The notes: a model not told the origin generated them from the sequence alone. A DNA stretch of 19,683 nucleotides from Azonexaceae bacterium (GCA_009469665.1 SSTB01000127.1:1-19683); one strand, 5' to 3'. Counted from the first letter of the stretch, positions 1-8,412 are shown. Numbers and translations: made by a program.

Positions 1-11
1 AATCCGCGGGC

Positions 12-178
12 CTGAGAGCCTATGAACATTTCTTTCGCCCCCGCTCGTCATGCCCCCTTGCGCCCGCTCGGCGTTGCCAATGCCCGCCATAGTCCGAGCT
101 ATGGCTGTGCTTGGCGCCTTGATCGTGCACGCCTGGGCACGCCGCTCGGGCGCGCCCAAAAAGTTCACAGGCTCTGAG
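12..178. repeat. Family A palindromic repeat, copy 1
   Basis: The left end CTGAGAGCCTATGAACATTT (12-31) is matched by the reverse complement of the right end, CTCAGAGCCTGTGAACTTTT (159-178), with three mismatches in 20. The centre holds a perfect hairpin, GCCATAG / CTATGGC, at 86-104. The two halves remain loosely complementary throughout, so the whole 167 bases is an imperfect palindrome. It begins 14 bases beyond the stop codon of the diguanylate cyclase gene. A second element of nearly equal length and with a related centre lies at 17331-17499. I see no coding sequence in it. It could be a non-autonomous mobile repeat or a strong bidirectional transcription terminator. Confidence 0.8.
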
Positions 179-191
179 CGGCAATTCGGCT

Positions 192-2123
192 TCAGTGTGC
201 CCGGCGCGACAGCGCCCGGGTGGCACCCTTCTCGGCTTCCTTGGCGGCATACATGGCGCGGTCGGCCGCTTCGAGCAGACTTTGCGGGTCCGTGCCATCC
301 AGGGGATAACGGGCGATCCCTATGCTCGCCGCGGCACGAATTTCGTTGCCGGCGATGACGAAGGGGGCGTCAAATACCGTACGGCATTTCTCCGCCACCA
401 CTTCGGCGTGGCCGTCGAAATCCAGTTCGGGCATGACCAGGACGAACTCGTCACCCCCCAGGCGGGCCAAGGTGTCCGTTTCCCGGATGACCGAATGCAG
501 GCGGGAAGCCACGGCCTTGAGCAGCCGGTCACCGGCTTCGTGGCCATAGGTATCGTTGACCGGCTTGAAATTGTCCAGGTCGATGAACAGCACGGCCACG
601 CTCTTGCCGGTGCGCCGGGCGCCGGCCACGGCCTGACTGAGCCGATCCCCCAGCAGGAGGCGATTGGGCAGTTCGGTGAGGGTGTCGTAATGGACCAGGA
701 AGTGTAGGCGCCGGCCATCGAATTTGTGGGCCGTGGCGTCCGAGAAGATGCCGATGTGGTGGGTGAGGGTGCCCTTGCTGTCGCGTACTTCACAGACGGA
801 GAGCCATTCCGGATACTTCTCCCCGTCCTTGCGGCGATTGACCACCTCTCCGTGCCAGGAGCCGCGCTCCCTCAGGCTGCACCACATTTCCTGGTAGGTT
901 TCGCGGGGCGTGGCGCCGGAACCCAGGAAGCGGGGATTGCGTCCGATGACCTCCTCCGCCCCGTAGCCGGTGATGGTCGTGAAGGCCCGATTGACCGTCA
1001 GGATGCGGTTTTCGCCGTCGCAGATCATGATGCCGTCGCTGCTTTCCTCGAAAACCTTGGCGCTCAGGCGGACTTGCTCCAGGGCGGCGCGGGTGCGTTC
1101 CTCGGCTTCGCACAGGCGCAGAGAGCGGCGGTAGAGCACGGCGGTGAGCCCCAGGATGACGAGGCTGACAGCGGCGCCCAGTCCGGTCCACTCCATGCGC
1201 CGGGTCGCCAGATCGGCCAGGGCATGGTCCTCGCCCATGCCGACAACCACCGCAAAGGGATAGCGCTCCATGACGCGATAAGCGTACAGGCGGCTGACGC
1301 CGTCCACCGGACTAGGGCCTTGCAGGGTGCCCTGGGGGTTGCGCTGGAGCACCTCCCGCAGGGTGGAGGGGGCGAGAGCTTCGTCCTGCCGGGGGAAAGC
1401 GCCGCTGGCGGAAGGACGGACGTGTCGGGCGCGTACCTTGCCGTCCAGGCTCACCAGGGCGACGCTGCCGCCCGCACCCAGATCGAAGCTGGAATAGAAG
1501 CGGGTGAAGTACTCCGGCGCCACGGACGCCACCACGACACCGCCGAAATTGCCGTCACCCCCGCTCACGCGATGGGAAAGAATGACCGAAACCCGGCCCG
1601 GCACCGCTCCCGCCGCCGGCTCGCTGACCAGCAGACCGCCGTCCGGCCGCTCCCGCTGCCGGGTGAAGAAGGGCTGTCCCTCAAGGGAGTCGCCGGATCC
1701 GCTGCCGCCGCGCACCCGGACTTTTCCCTGGGCATCGGCAACGGCGAGCTCATGGAAGAGAGGGTCACCGCCGACACGGTCGCCGAGGATGTCTCCGAGA
1801 TCATCCGGAAAACCCTCGCGCGCCACGGAAAGGGCGACGGCGGCGAGAATCTGGTCGATATTGTCCAGGGAGCGCTCCACGTGGCCCTCGAAGGAACGGG
1901 CCAGATTGGCGAGCACCCGGTGGGCACTGGCTTTCTCGCTGCGCTCAAGGGAGGCCAAGCCAAGGGCGATGACCGTCCACAGCACCAGTACCGCGCCCAC
2001 ACCGAAGCTGAGCGCCAGGGCAGGAAAATGGCGCAGGGAGGGCGCCGGCCCGGGCGAGGGCGTGGTTTCGGCCAAGGGCCGGGGGCTGACAGGGGGGTCG
2101 GAGCCGGGAGGCGCGATATCCAT
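192..2123 (-). CDS. Membrane-bound PAS-GGDEF diguanylate cyclase
   Basis: Predicted to make cyclic di-GMP from two GTP in response to an extracytoplasmic signal. The 643-residue protein has a Pro-rich cytoplasmic start, a membrane helix (about 36-58), a periplasmic sensor region (about 60-308, probably Cache-like), a second helix (about 312-331), a PAS domain (about 352-465) and a C-terminal GGDEF domain (about 475-635). The active-site GGDEF is intact at 556-560. RETD at 547-550, five residues before it, is an intact inhibitory I-site, so product feedback is expected. There is no EAL domain. I chose the ATG at 2123 because GGAGGAGG lies 6 bases upstream and the sequence before it does not look coding. 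The gene diverges from the glycosyltransferase-like gene across 245 bases that should hold both promoters. The class is secure; the signal sensed is unknown. Confidence 0.93.
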   Translation of the reverse strand: MDIAPPGSDPPVSPRPLAETTPSPGPAPSLRHFPALALSFGVGAVLVLWTVIALGLASLERSEKASAHRVLANLARSFEGHVERSLDNIDQILAAVALSVAREGFPDDLGDILGDRVGGDPLFHELAVADAQGKVRVRGGSGSGDSLEGQPFFTRQRERPDGGLLVSEPAAGAVPGRVSVILSHRVSGGDGNFGGVVVASVAPEYFTRFYSSFDLGAGGSVALVSLDGKVRARHVRPSASGAFPRQDEALAPSTLREVLQRNPQGTLQGPSPVDGVSRLYAYRVMERYPFAVVVGMGEDHALADLATRRMEWTGLGAAVSLVILGLTAVLYRRSLRLCEAEERTRAALEQVRLSAKVFEESSDGIMICDGENRILTVNRAFTTITGYGAEEVIGRNPRFLGSGATPRETYQEMWCSLRERGSWHGEVVNRRKDGEKYPEWLSVCEVRDSKGTLTHHIGIFSDATAHKFDGRRLHFLVHYDTLTELPNRLLLGDRLSQAVAGARRTGKSVAVLFIDLDNFKPVNDTYGHEAGDRLLKAVASRLHSVIRETDTLARLGGDEFVLVMPELDFDGHAEVVAEKCRTVFDAPFVIAGNEIRAAASIGIARYPLDGTDPQSLLEAADRAMYAAKEAEKGATRALSRRAH

Positions 2124-2368
2124 GAAGCCTCCTCCAAGAGAAGCGACCAAAGTACGCCGAGCGGAGGTCGCTGGCAAGCCGGCGGGTCCGGAAAGATGCC
2201 CATGGCAGGGCAGGCGGTCATGGCAGAAAGAAGGGCTGTACACTTGGGCCTGGCGCCGATCTCGCCGTCCCCCGGCGTCGGTATTCATGGCAGGGCGCGC
2301 AGGGGGTGCCCGGCCCATCGTTCCCCTCCAATGCGGGGAATGCCCCTCGCACGGAGGTTCAGGAGCCC

Positions 2369-3421
2369 ATGCACCTGTTTGCCGACATTTCAAGCCACGG
2401 CCTCGGCCATCTGGCCATCGCCGCGCCCATCATCAACGCCCTGGGCGCAGCCATCCCCGGGCTACGCCTGACCCTGCGCAGCGCCCTGCCGGCTGCGACG
2501 CTGGGCAAGCGGATTGCGCCGGCGTTCAGCCATCTGCCCCAAGGGTCCGATTTTGGCTTCGTCATGCGCGACGCCCTGGCTCTGGACCTTGCCGCCAGTG
2601 CCGCTGCCTACCGCGGCGAGCACGCCGATTGGACTCGCCGGGTCGACGCCGAGGCTCGGTGCTTGAGGGACTCGGGGGCCGATCTGGTTCTCTCCTCGGT
2701 GAGCTACCTGCCCCTCGCCGGGGCGGCGGCGGCCGGCATCCCTGCCGCCGCCGTGTGCTCCCTCAACTGGGCCGACCTCTTCGCCCATTTCTTCTGCCAC
2801 CAAGCCTGGGCGGGGAGCATCCACGGCGAGATGCTCGCCGCCTATCGCGCCGCCGGTGCCTTCCTGCGGCCGACTCCGGCCATGCCCATGGACGAGCTGG
2901 ACAATCGGGTGGATATCGGCGTGGTCGCTCGCCCCGGGCAGCGGCGCCCCCTGGGTTTCCCCGCTGGCCGGCGCAACGTCCTCATCGCTCTGGGCGGCAT
3001 CGCCCATCGCCTGCCTCTCGAAGCCTGGCCGCACAACTCCGGCCTGCGCTGGTTGGTCCCGGCGGTCTGGGATTGTCGCCACCCGGACGCTGTGGCGGCG
3101 GAATCCTGCGATCTGGATTTTCCGGACTTGCTTGCCTCGGTGGACGCGGTGCTCACCAAACCTGGTTACGGCACCTTCACTGAGGCCGCGGCCTGCGCAA
3201 CGCCGGTGCTCTACGTGCGCCGGGACGACTGGCCGGAACAGGACTGCCTCATCGCCTGGCTGCACGCCCACGGGGCCTGCCGGGAGGTGTCCGCCCGGGC
3301 CTTGACTGAGGGGGGGCTGGAGGGCGAGTTGCAGACGCTGTGGAGCCAGTCCCCACCGATGCCGCCCGCAACCGCCGGCGCGGCTGACGCGGTGGCGCAT
3401 CTGCTGCAGCTCGTGCGGTAG
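2369..3421 (+). CDS. GT-B glycosyltransferase-like protein
   Basis: A 350-residue soluble protein resembling the GT-B fold proteins of the MurG/UDP-glycosyltransferase kind and the N-terminal part of L-arabinokinase-like proteins. Near the N-terminus it has HGLGHLA (10-16), the Gly-rich loop typical of the acceptor-side domain. Near residues 263-269 it has TKPGYGT followed by TEAAA, the donor-nucleotide loop of the C-terminal domain. The ATG at 2369 is preceded by AGGAG at 2361-2365. It is monocistronic and divergent from the cyclic di-GMP synthase, so joint control of a surface polysaccharide is possible, but only position suggests this. It converges on maf, with family B copy 1 between them. 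Sugar donor and acceptor cannot be read from the sequence. Confidence 0.72.
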   Translation: MHLFADISSHGLGHLAIAAPIINALGAAIPGLRLTLRSALPAATLGKRIAPAFSHLPQGSDFGFVMRDALALDLAASAAAYRGEHADWTRRVDAEARCLRDSGADLVLSSVSYLPLAGAAAAGIPAAAVCSLNWADLFAHFFCHQAWAGSIHGEMLAAYRAAGAFLRPTPAMPMDELDNRVDIGVVARPGQRRPLGFPAGRRNVLIALGGIAHRLPLEAWPHNSGLRWLVPAVWDCRHPDAVAAESCDLDFPDLLASVDAVLTKPGYGTFTEAAACATPVLYVRRDDWPEQDCLIAWLHAHGACREVSARALTEGGLEGELQTLWSQSPPMPPATAGAADAVAHLLQLVR

Positions 3422-3478
3422 CGGTCTGATCGTTCTTCGGAGGGTTCCGTAAATTTCAGCCGATGCATCGGGGTTAAA

Positions 3479-3620
3479 CCTGGAAACCTCAGTTGATCGC
3501 TTGCCAATGCCCGGAATCCTCTGCGCCCCTGCCCTCCACGCCAGTCCGAATCGCTCACCCTGCGGGTGACCTTGCTACGAGCCCGCTGGTGCGTTCGGGC
3601 GGGCACCTGAGGTTTCCCGG
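3479..3620. mobile_element. Family B MITE-like repeat, copy 1, with TTAAA duplication
   Basis: A 142-base element running from CCTGGAAACCTCAG to CTGAGGTTTCCCGG, which are inverted ends. It is flanked by the 5-base direct repeat TTAAA at 3474-3478 and 3621-3625. Its core, which includes a TCACCC/GGGTGA hairpin near 3559-3573, matches the copies at 11146-11289 and 14713-14945 but in the opposite orientation. The arm near 3590-3603 resembles one arm of the extra 90 bases in the long copy, so it may be a deletion derivative of the long form. It lies between the convergent glycosyltransferase-like gene and maf, and may act as their shared terminator. No transposase gene is present. Confidence 0.85.
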
Positions 3621-4223
3621 TTAAAAACGCCAGCCGGCAGCCTTCAGAAGTTCGGCGGTTTCGCAGACCGGCAAGCCCATCACACCGGTGTAGCTGCCGG
3701 CGAGGTGGCGCACGAAAATGCCGGCGCGTCCCTGAATGCCGTAGGCGCCAGCCTTGTCCAGGGGATCGCCGCTGGCGACGTAGTGCCGGATTTCCTCATC
3801 GTCCAGGGGGCGGAAGGCCACCTCGCTGACCGACAGGGCGAATTCGGTGCGGCCTCCGTGGTGCAGGGCCACACCGGTAAGGACGCGATGGGTATTCCCC
3901 GACAGGCTACGCAGAATGGCCTCGGCGTCGCCGGGCCCCGCCGGTTTGCCGATGATGGAACCGGCGAAATCCAGCGTGGTGTCGGCCGCCAGCACCGGCT
4001 GGCGCACCAGCTTGCGCCAGTCGAGGATGCGCCCGCCGTGGTCCGCCTTGGACCGGGCGACGCGCTCCACGTACGCTGCGGGATCCTCGCCGGGGAACGG
4101 CGTCTCGTCGGTTTCCGGGTCGGCTCGCTCGCCGGTGCGAAAAATCATGGTGTCGAAGGCCACGCCGATCTGGCCGAGAATCTCGCGGCGGCGGGGACTG
4201 CGGGAGGCAAGATGGATGCGCAT
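3621..4223 (-). CDS. maf: Maf-family nucleoside triphosphate pyrophosphatase
   Basis: A 200-residue Maf protein, predicted to hydrolyse dTTP, UTP or modified nucleotides to the monophosphate and pyrophosphate, limiting their incorporation into nucleic acid. Family motifs visible are ASRSPRR near the start (6-12), AADT around the likely catalytic Asp81, IGKP (91-94), DKAGAYGIQG (156-165) and GSYTGVMGLP (176-185). Length is normal. The ATG at 4223 starts exactly at the conserved MRIHLASRSPRR, although no strong ribosome binding site is visible. It is the last gene of the long minus-strand unit, 32 bases after rlmH. Its TAA stop lies within the 5-base duplication flanking family B copy 1, so the element inserted at the end of the gene without changing the protein. 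The name YhdE would suit the dTTP/UTP subfamily, but I did not resolve the subfamily. Confidence 0.93.
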   Translation of the reverse strand: MRIHLASRSPRRREILGQIGVAFDTMIFRTGERADPETDETPFPGEDPAAYVERVARSKADHGGRILDWRKLVRQPVLAADTTLDFAGSIIGKPAGPGDAEAILRSLSGNTHRVLTGVALHHGGRTEFALSVSEVAFRPLDDEEIRHYVASGDPLDKAGAYGIQGRAGIFVRHLAGSYTGVMGLPVCETAELLKAAGWRF

Positions 4224-4255
4224 GGGTCTCGGGATCAGGGGTGAGCGGGGATGGT

Positions 4256-4726
4256 TCAACCTTCCCGGTGATAGGGGTGATTCTTGAGCACGCTCACCGC
4301 CCGGTACAACTGCTCGCACAGCAGCAGGCGCGCCAGACCGTGGGGAAGGGTAAGGCTGGAGAGGCGCAGACGCTCGTCGGCGCCGCGTTTCAAATCCTCG
4401 TCCAGGCCATCGGCGCCGCCGATCAGCAGGGCAGCGTCGCGGCCGTCGTGCATCCAACTCTCCAGGCGGCGCGCCAATTGCAGGGTGGTGAGGTCGTCGC
4501 CCCGCTCGTCTAGGACGACCAGGCGGGCACTGCTGGGCAGGACGTCTCGGATGCGTCCCTTCTCCGCCGCCAGGAGCTGCTCCCGGCTTTTCGAGCCCCG
4601 GGGCTCGGGCTTGATTTCAACCAGGGTGGCGGGGAGTTCCCGAGGCATGCGGCGCAGATACTCCGTGCAGCCTGCGTCTATCCACGCCGGCTGCCGGTGG
4701 CCCACGGCCACCACCGCGAGCCTCAT
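4256..4726 (-). CDS. rlmH: 23S rRNA (pseudouridine1915-N3)-methyltransferase RlmH
   Basis: A 156-residue SPOUT-class methyltransferase that uses S-adenosylmethionine to methylate pseudouridine 1915 in helix 69 of 23S rRNA. The C-terminal knot is visible as LLIGGADG (100-107) and the terminal HPYHRE (150-155). The N-terminus [10 protein letters not shown] is typical, and the family is normally about 155 residues. Its ATG overlaps the stop of rsfS by four bases (ATGA), implying translational coupling. The neighbouring order nadD-rsfS-rlmH is a classic conserved ribosome/NAD block in Proteobacteria. Confidence 0.96.
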   Translation of the reverse strand: MRLAVVAVGHRQPAWIDAGCTEYLRRMPRELPATLVEIKPEPRGSKSREQLLAAEKGRIRDVLPSSARLVVLDERGDDLTTLQLARRLESWMHDGRDAALLIGGADGLDEDLKRGADERLRLSSLTLPHGLARLLLCEQLYRAVSVLKNHPYHREG

Positions 4727-5088
4727 GCGGCCCGGGATTCTGCCGCTGCGGCGCGGCGCTGGGCCGGCGTCACCTGCCAGAGTTCTTCCAGGTTGTAGTA
4801 CTGGCGGACTGCCGGCTGCATGACATGGACCACCAGATCGCCCAGATCCACCAGTACCCATTCGCCGAATTCCTCGCCCTCCACCGAGACGACTTCGCCG
4901 CCGGCTTCGCGCACCTTTTCCTGCACATTGCGGGCCAGGGCCTTGACCTGGCGGTTGGAATCCCCGGAGGCGATGACGATGCGGTCGAACAGGGAGGTGA
5001 GGCGCGTGGTGTTGATGACTTCGATGTCCTTGCCCTTGATGTCTTCCAGGGCAGCGACAACGATCTTTTGCAGTTTGCGGACGTCCAT
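4723..5088 (-). CDS. rsfS: Ribosome silencing factor RsfS
   Basis: A 121-residue protein of the RsfS/Iojap (DUF143) family, which binds ribosomal protein L14 and blocks subunit joining when nutrients are short. The sequence has the family's N-terminal helix, the [10 protein letters not shown] strand, the [20 protein letters not shown] segment and the [18 protein letters not shown] core. A short Ala/Arg-rich tail follows the conserved YYNLEELW. The ATG at 5088 shares bases with the nadD stop (TGATG), and the stop overlaps rlmH, so the gene sits fully inside a coupled unit. Confidence 0.96.
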   Translation of the reverse strand: MDVRKLQKIVVAALEDIKGKDIEVINTTRLTSLFDRIVIASGDSNRQVKALARNVQEKVREAGGEVVSVEGEEFGEWVLVDLGDLVVHVMQPAVRQYYNLEELWQVTPAQRRAAAAESRAA

Positions 5089-5747
5089 CAGGCGCTTTGG
5101 TAGAGGTGGTGACGTTGAATATAGTCGACAAGGGCGTCGGGCAGCAAATAGCGGGGACTGGCGCCCCGGGCGACGATGCCGCGAATCTGGGTGGCGGAAA
5201 TGGCCAACTGAGTCATGGCGAAGGTGACGATGCCCCCGCCGGGGGCTAGTCCCAGGCCATCCGGGCAGGCCAGGCGCCGGCGGGCGAACTCCTCCGCCAG
5301 GGCCGGCAGCAGGCTGCCGGACTCCACCGGGTAGCCGGGGCGGTGGGAAACCGCCACATGGGCAAGCTCGAACAGGGTCGTCCAGCGGTGCCAGGTGGGC
5401 AAGCCGGCAAAGGCGTCGGCCCCCAGCAGCAGGACCAGGGGCCGCTCGCGGCCCAGTTCCTCCCGCAGGCGCTCCAGGGTGGGCACGGTGTAGCTCGGGC
5501 GCTCGGCTTCCGCTTCGCTGGCGTCGACGGAGAAGGCGGGGTTGCCCGCCACGGCCAGGCGCACCATGGCCAGCCGGTGGGCAGCCCCGACGCCGGGCCG
5601 GTCCCGGTGGGGGGGCTGCCCGGCCGGAATCCAGCGCACACCGCTCAGCGCGAGGCCCTCGCGGGCCTCTTCCGCCAGGCGCAGATGCCCGCTATGGACC
5701 GGGTCGAAGGTGCCCCCGAAAACGCCCAGGGGTTCAAGCCGCGGCAT
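5088..5747 (-). CDS. nadD: Nicotinate-nucleotide adenylyltransferase NadD
   Basis: Predicted to adenylate nicotinate mononucleotide to deamido-NAD, a late step in NAD synthesis. The 219-residue protein has the nucleotidyltransferase signature [11 protein letters not shown] at 11-21 and the ISATQIR motif at 183-189. Length is normal. The ATG at 5747 lies directly before [10 protein letters not shown] and overlaps the end of the upstream membrane-protein gene by 14 bases. No strong ribosome binding site is visible, so coupling to upstream translation is likely. The stop overlaps the rsfS start. Confidence 0.96.
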   Translation of the reverse strand: MPRLEPLGVFGGTFDPVHSGHLRLAEEAREGLALSGVRWIPAGQPPHRDRPGVGAAHRLAMVRLAVAGNPAFSVDASEAEAERPSYTVPTLERLREELGRERPLVLLLGADAFAGLPTWHRWTTLFELAHVAVSHRPGYPVESGSLLPALAEEFARRRLACPDGLGLAPGGGIVTFAMTQLAISATQIRGIVARGASPRYLLPDALVDYIQRHHLYQSA

Positions 5748-6507
5748 CGATTCCGAACACGTCGCGGTAACTGACGTAAAAGCTGGCGAAGACGATGGGC
5801 GCCAGGACCAGCATGGCCGGCACGGTGACCAGGGCGGTGAGGAAATTGGCCGCGTCGGGGAAAATGAGCAGGAGGACGGCCAGCACCACGCCAGGCAGCA
5901 CTGCCGCCACCAGGGCCAGCGCGATGCCATAGGTCAGGAAGGCGCGCCAGTTGATCCAGCAGGCCATCAGGCTGAAGAACAGCGCCTTGCCCACCGGAAG
6001 CCCGTGCCAGGCGGCGAGAACCGGGGCAAACCAGTAGGCCATGAGCACCGGAGCGAGGAGCAGGATGACGATGGTGGCCGGCGCCATGAGGCGGCCGCTC
6101 TCCACCGTCTCCCGGTCCAGGGGCTGGCCGGAGAGCATGAAGCGCAACAACTCGCCGCCGTCGGCCAGGGACGAAAGCATCAGGATGGCCAGCGTGCAGG
6201 CCAGATAGAGGGCACCGAGGGCCGCCAGGGTGCGCGGGTTTTCGCGCAAGCCGCCGTAGAGGGTTTGTAGTGCCGGTGTCTGGCGGCGCTCCAGCAGGCG
6301 GCAACTGTGCATGAGTCCCACCGAGAGCCCGGGAACGGCCAGGGAGGCGAGCACCGTGCCGATGAGGGGCAGGGCCGAGAGCAGGACGACGGTGAACCAG
6401 TAGGCGACGACGAGGAGGCCAAGGACGGGCGGATTGCGGCGGTAAAGGCCGGCGCCGCCGACGATCCAGTTCCAGCCCGCGGCGGGGGGAAGTTGTTGGG
6501 CGCGCAT
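5734..6507 (-). CDS. BPSS1780-family membrane protein (second of tandem pair)
   Basis: A 257-residue integral membrane protein with about six hydrophobic helices (roughly 28-46, 50-68, 94-113, 141-160, 190-215 and 226-245). It matches my recollection of the BPSS1780 family of uncharacterised betaproteobacterial inner-membrane proteins, with its WFAP motif (159-162) and C-terminal SYRDVF (246-251). The gene upstream has the same helix pattern and a matching SYRDVF end, so the two are tandem paralogues. Its ATG overlaps the stop of that gene (TGATG). The far end overlaps nadD by 14 bases. No catalytic residues are evident and the function is unknown. Confidence 0.85.
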   Translation of the reverse strand: MRAQQLPPAAGWNWIVGGAGLYRRNPPVLGLLVVAYWFTVVLLSALPLIGTVLASLAVPGLSVGLMHSCRLLERRQTPALQTLYGGLRENPRTLAALGALYLACTLAILMLSSLADGGELLRFMLSGQPLDRETVESGRLMAPATIVILLLAPVLMAYWFAPVLAAWHGLPVGKALFFSLMACWINWRAFLTYGIALALVAAVLPGVVLAVLLLIFPDAANFLTALVTVPAMLVLAPIVFASFYVSYRDVFGIDAAA

Positions 6508-7310
6508 CAACTGGTGGGAAAGACGTCGCGGTAGGAGGCGTACAGGGCGCCGGAGAAGACGGGCAGGAGGACGAGAAAGCCCAGACCCAGGGGCAGGGTG
6601 GCAAAGAAGCAGAGCACCGTAAGGATGACGCTGAACACCAGGAAGGGCAGCCAGTTGGCGAGGCAGGCGGCGAAGCTCGCCTTCATGGCTGCCACCGGTG
6701 CCATGCCGTTGAAATACACCAGGGCGGGGGCGAACCACATGGCCATGGTCAGGGGCACCAGGGCCAGGGAGATCAGCAGGCCGCCGAGCAGAAGTCCGCC
6801 CAGAACGACGCCGAAGCCGGCACCGGCCACAACCGGCCGGCCGGTGGAGGCGCCGAACAGGCCGCCGGCGACGCCGCCGCCGATGAGGATGCCGATGACC
6901 ACCACGACGGCCACGATGGCCACGGTGAACACCACGCCCAGGAGGACGAGCTCACCCGTGCGGTGGCGAAAGCCGTTGAACAGCCCGCCCACGTCGATAT
7001 CCTCGCCGCGGGACTGGCGGCGGGCCTGGTCGAGGAGGCCGGCGCTCAGGATGGGCATCAGGAGGTTGGTCGCCACGCCGCCTACCAGGGGAACGAGGGT
7101 GGGGCTGATACCGATGAGGAGCGTGAGCAGGGAACAGGCCAGCCAGGTTCCCGGGTCGGCCAGGAAGAGCGCCCAACCCTGGCGAAGCCAGTCGAAGCAG
7201 GCGCCGGGATCGACGTGGCGGCTGGCCCCATCGAAGGGACGGGGCGCAACCGGAAAGGGAGAGGGTTCTGCCATTGCTGCGGGGGGGCTGACGGCCCTCC
7301 CCAAGTCCAT
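6507..7310 (-). CDS. BPSS1780-family membrane protein (first of tandem pair)
   Basis: A 267-residue integral membrane protein with hydrophobic stretches at about 56-76, 120-153, 165-195, 221-238 and 241-256. It carries MWFAPALVYFNG (191-202) and ends with ASYRDVF (258-264), as its neighbour does. The segment 120-180 is unusually rich in Gly and Val. I took the ATG at 7310 because it overlaps the stop of the DUF2782 gene (TAATG). A second ATG at 7274, 12 codons in, is also possible, and neither has a clear ribosome binding site. The N-terminal Pro-rich region is cytoplasmic or unstructured. Function is unknown; the coupling suggests joint production with its paralogue. Confidence 0.83.
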   Translation of the reverse strand: MDLGRAVSPPAAMAEPSPFPVAPRPFDGASRHVDPGACFDWLRQGWALFLADPGTWLACSLLTLLIGISPTLVPLVGGVATNLLMPILSAGLLDQARRQSRGEDIDVGGLFNGFRHRTGELVLLGVVFTVAIVAVVVVIGILIGGGVAGGLFGASTGRPVVAGAGFGVVLGGLLLGGLLISLALVPLTMAMWFAPALVYFNGMAPVAAMKASFAACLANWLPFLVFSVILTVLCFFATLPLGLGFLVLLPVFSGALYASYRDVFPTS

Positions 7311-7651
7311 TACCAGCTATGGATCACCCACATGGGCGGCTTGACCACCGGGCCGCCCACCATGTCCGCCTCGATGAACTGGCCGTTGCCCTGGTGATCG
7401 ACTAGGTAGTAGGGCGTGCCGCCCACCGGCGTCACCTTGACCATGTACAGCTTGCCGTTGGCACGGAATTCCTCGCGGGTTTCCTTGTCGTTGCGCACGA
7501 TGGTGACCTGGGGCTCCAGGGCTGCGTCGAAGGCCTCCATGCCCGGCGGAGGCGGGGGAACGGCGGGCAGCGGCTGCAGGTCGGTGGGGCGCGGCGCCTC
7601 AGCCCAGGAGGGCAGGGCGGCGAGGAACAGGAGGGGAATGAGGCGACGCAT
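7310..7651 (-). CDS. DUF2782 secreted protein
   Basis: A 113-residue protein with a short signal peptide, MRRLIPLLFLAALPSWAEA (1-19), with cleavage likely after the final Ala. A Pro-rich linker (about 27-37) and a small beta-rich domain follow. It resembles DUF2782, a short periplasmic domain often encoded beside polA in Betaproteobacteria, as here. An AGGA ribosome binding site precedes the ATG at 7651. It starts 32 bases after the LOG-family gene and its stop overlaps the next start. No Cys lipobox is present. The function is not known. Confidence 0.82.
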   Translation of the reverse strand: MRRLIPLLFLAALPSWAEAPRPTDLQPLPAVPPPPPGMEAFDAALEPQVTIVRNDKETREEFRANGKLYMVKVTPVGGTPYYLVDHQGNGQFIEADMVGGPVVKPPMWVIHSW

Positions 7652-7683
7652 GGTGTTTCCTGGGGGGCGGGAGCCCCATTTTA

Positions 7684-8412
7684 TTACAGGTTGAGCATCA
7701 TCTCCCGCTCGTTAGGCAGGGGCGCAAAGGAGCGGGCTTCGTAGTGCTTGAAAATGGCCTCGACCACCCGGTCAGGCTCGTCGATGACCTGTATGAGGTC
7801 CATGTCACCGGTGTCGATCATCTTTTCCTCCACCAGGCGGTCGCGGAACCAATCGACCAGCCCGGCCCAGAAGGCGGAGCAGACCAGGATGATGGGGATC
7901 TTGCGGCTCTTGCCGGTCTGGATCAGCGTCAGGGCTTCGAGCAATTCGTCCAGGGTGCCGAAGCCGCCGGGCATGACCACGTAGGCGCTGGCAAAGCGCA
8001 CGAACATGTATTTGCGGGCGAAGAAATGGCGGAAGGTCTGGGACACGTCCTGGTAGGGATTGGCGCGCTGCTCGTGGGGCAACTGGATGTTGAGCCCCAC
8101 CGAGGGCGACTTGCCGTCGAAGGCCCCCTTGTTGGCTGCTTCCATGATGCCGGGGCCGCCACCCGAAATGACCGCGAAGCCGGAATCGGACAGCAGGCGG
8201 GCGATGGTCTCGGTCAGTGCGTAGTAGGGAGAGCCGACGGGCACCCGGGCGCTGCCGAAGACGGTTACCGCCGGCCGGATCGACGAGAGCCTTTCGGTGG
8301 CCTCGACGAACTCTGACATAATGCCGAAGATTCGCCAGGATTCCCGGGCCGAGGCCGCCTGGATGGCGGCATCACCTTCCGCCGGGCAAACGAATTTATT
8401 GTTCTCTGTCAT
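7684..8412 (-). CDS. LOG-family protein (TIGR00730 type)
   Basis: A 242-residue Rossmann-fold protein of the LOG/lysine decarboxylase-like family. Members studied release the free base from N6-modified adenosine monophosphate (cytokinin nucleotide phosphoribohydrolase) or cleave AMP-like nucleotides. The two signatures are GGGPGIMEAANKGA (84-97) and PGGFGTLDE (148-156). The ATG at 8412 has AGAGGAG about 9 bases upstream and retains the RESWRIF segment that I expect in homologues. A start at 8319 would remove it. The start codon abuts that of polA directly, so the ribosome binding site lies antisense within the first polA codons. It is the first gene of the eight-gene minus-strand unit. Substrate is not deducible. 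Confidence 0.9.
   Translation of the reverse strand: MTENNKFVCPAEGDAAIQAASARESWRIFGIMSEFVEATERLSSIRPAVTVFGSARVPVGSPYYALTETIARLLSDSGFAVISGGGPGIMEAANKGAFDGKSPSVGLNIQLPHEQRANPYQDVSQTFRHFFARKYMFVRFASAYVVMPGGFGTLDELLEALTLIQTGKSRKIPIILVCSAFWAGLVDWFRDRLVEEKMIDTGDMDLIQVIDEPDRVVEAIFKHYEARSFAPLPNEREMMLNL

Noticed and set aside
20..358. Short open frames at the left end of the window (20-298 minus and 50-358 plus)
   Set aside because: They lie within the family A palindrome and the end of the cyclase gene and have no coding character.
726..2471. A 581-residue open frame on the plus strand opposite the diguanylate cyclase gene
   Set aside because: It is antisense to a protein with clear PAS and GGDEF motifs, has no domain of its own and no ribosome binding site. 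High GC content creates such frames.
1504..3183. A 559-residue plus-strand frame across the cyclase and glycosyltransferase-like genes
   Set aside because: It crosses two genes in other frames, is Arg/Pro/Ser-rich as expected of GC-rich shadows, and shows no family motifs.
4256..5131. A 291-residue frame suggesting an RsfS-RlmH fusion
   Set aside because: Only the part from 4726 matches RlmH. The upstream part is the rsfS gene read in the wrong frame, and rsfS is intact in its own frame.
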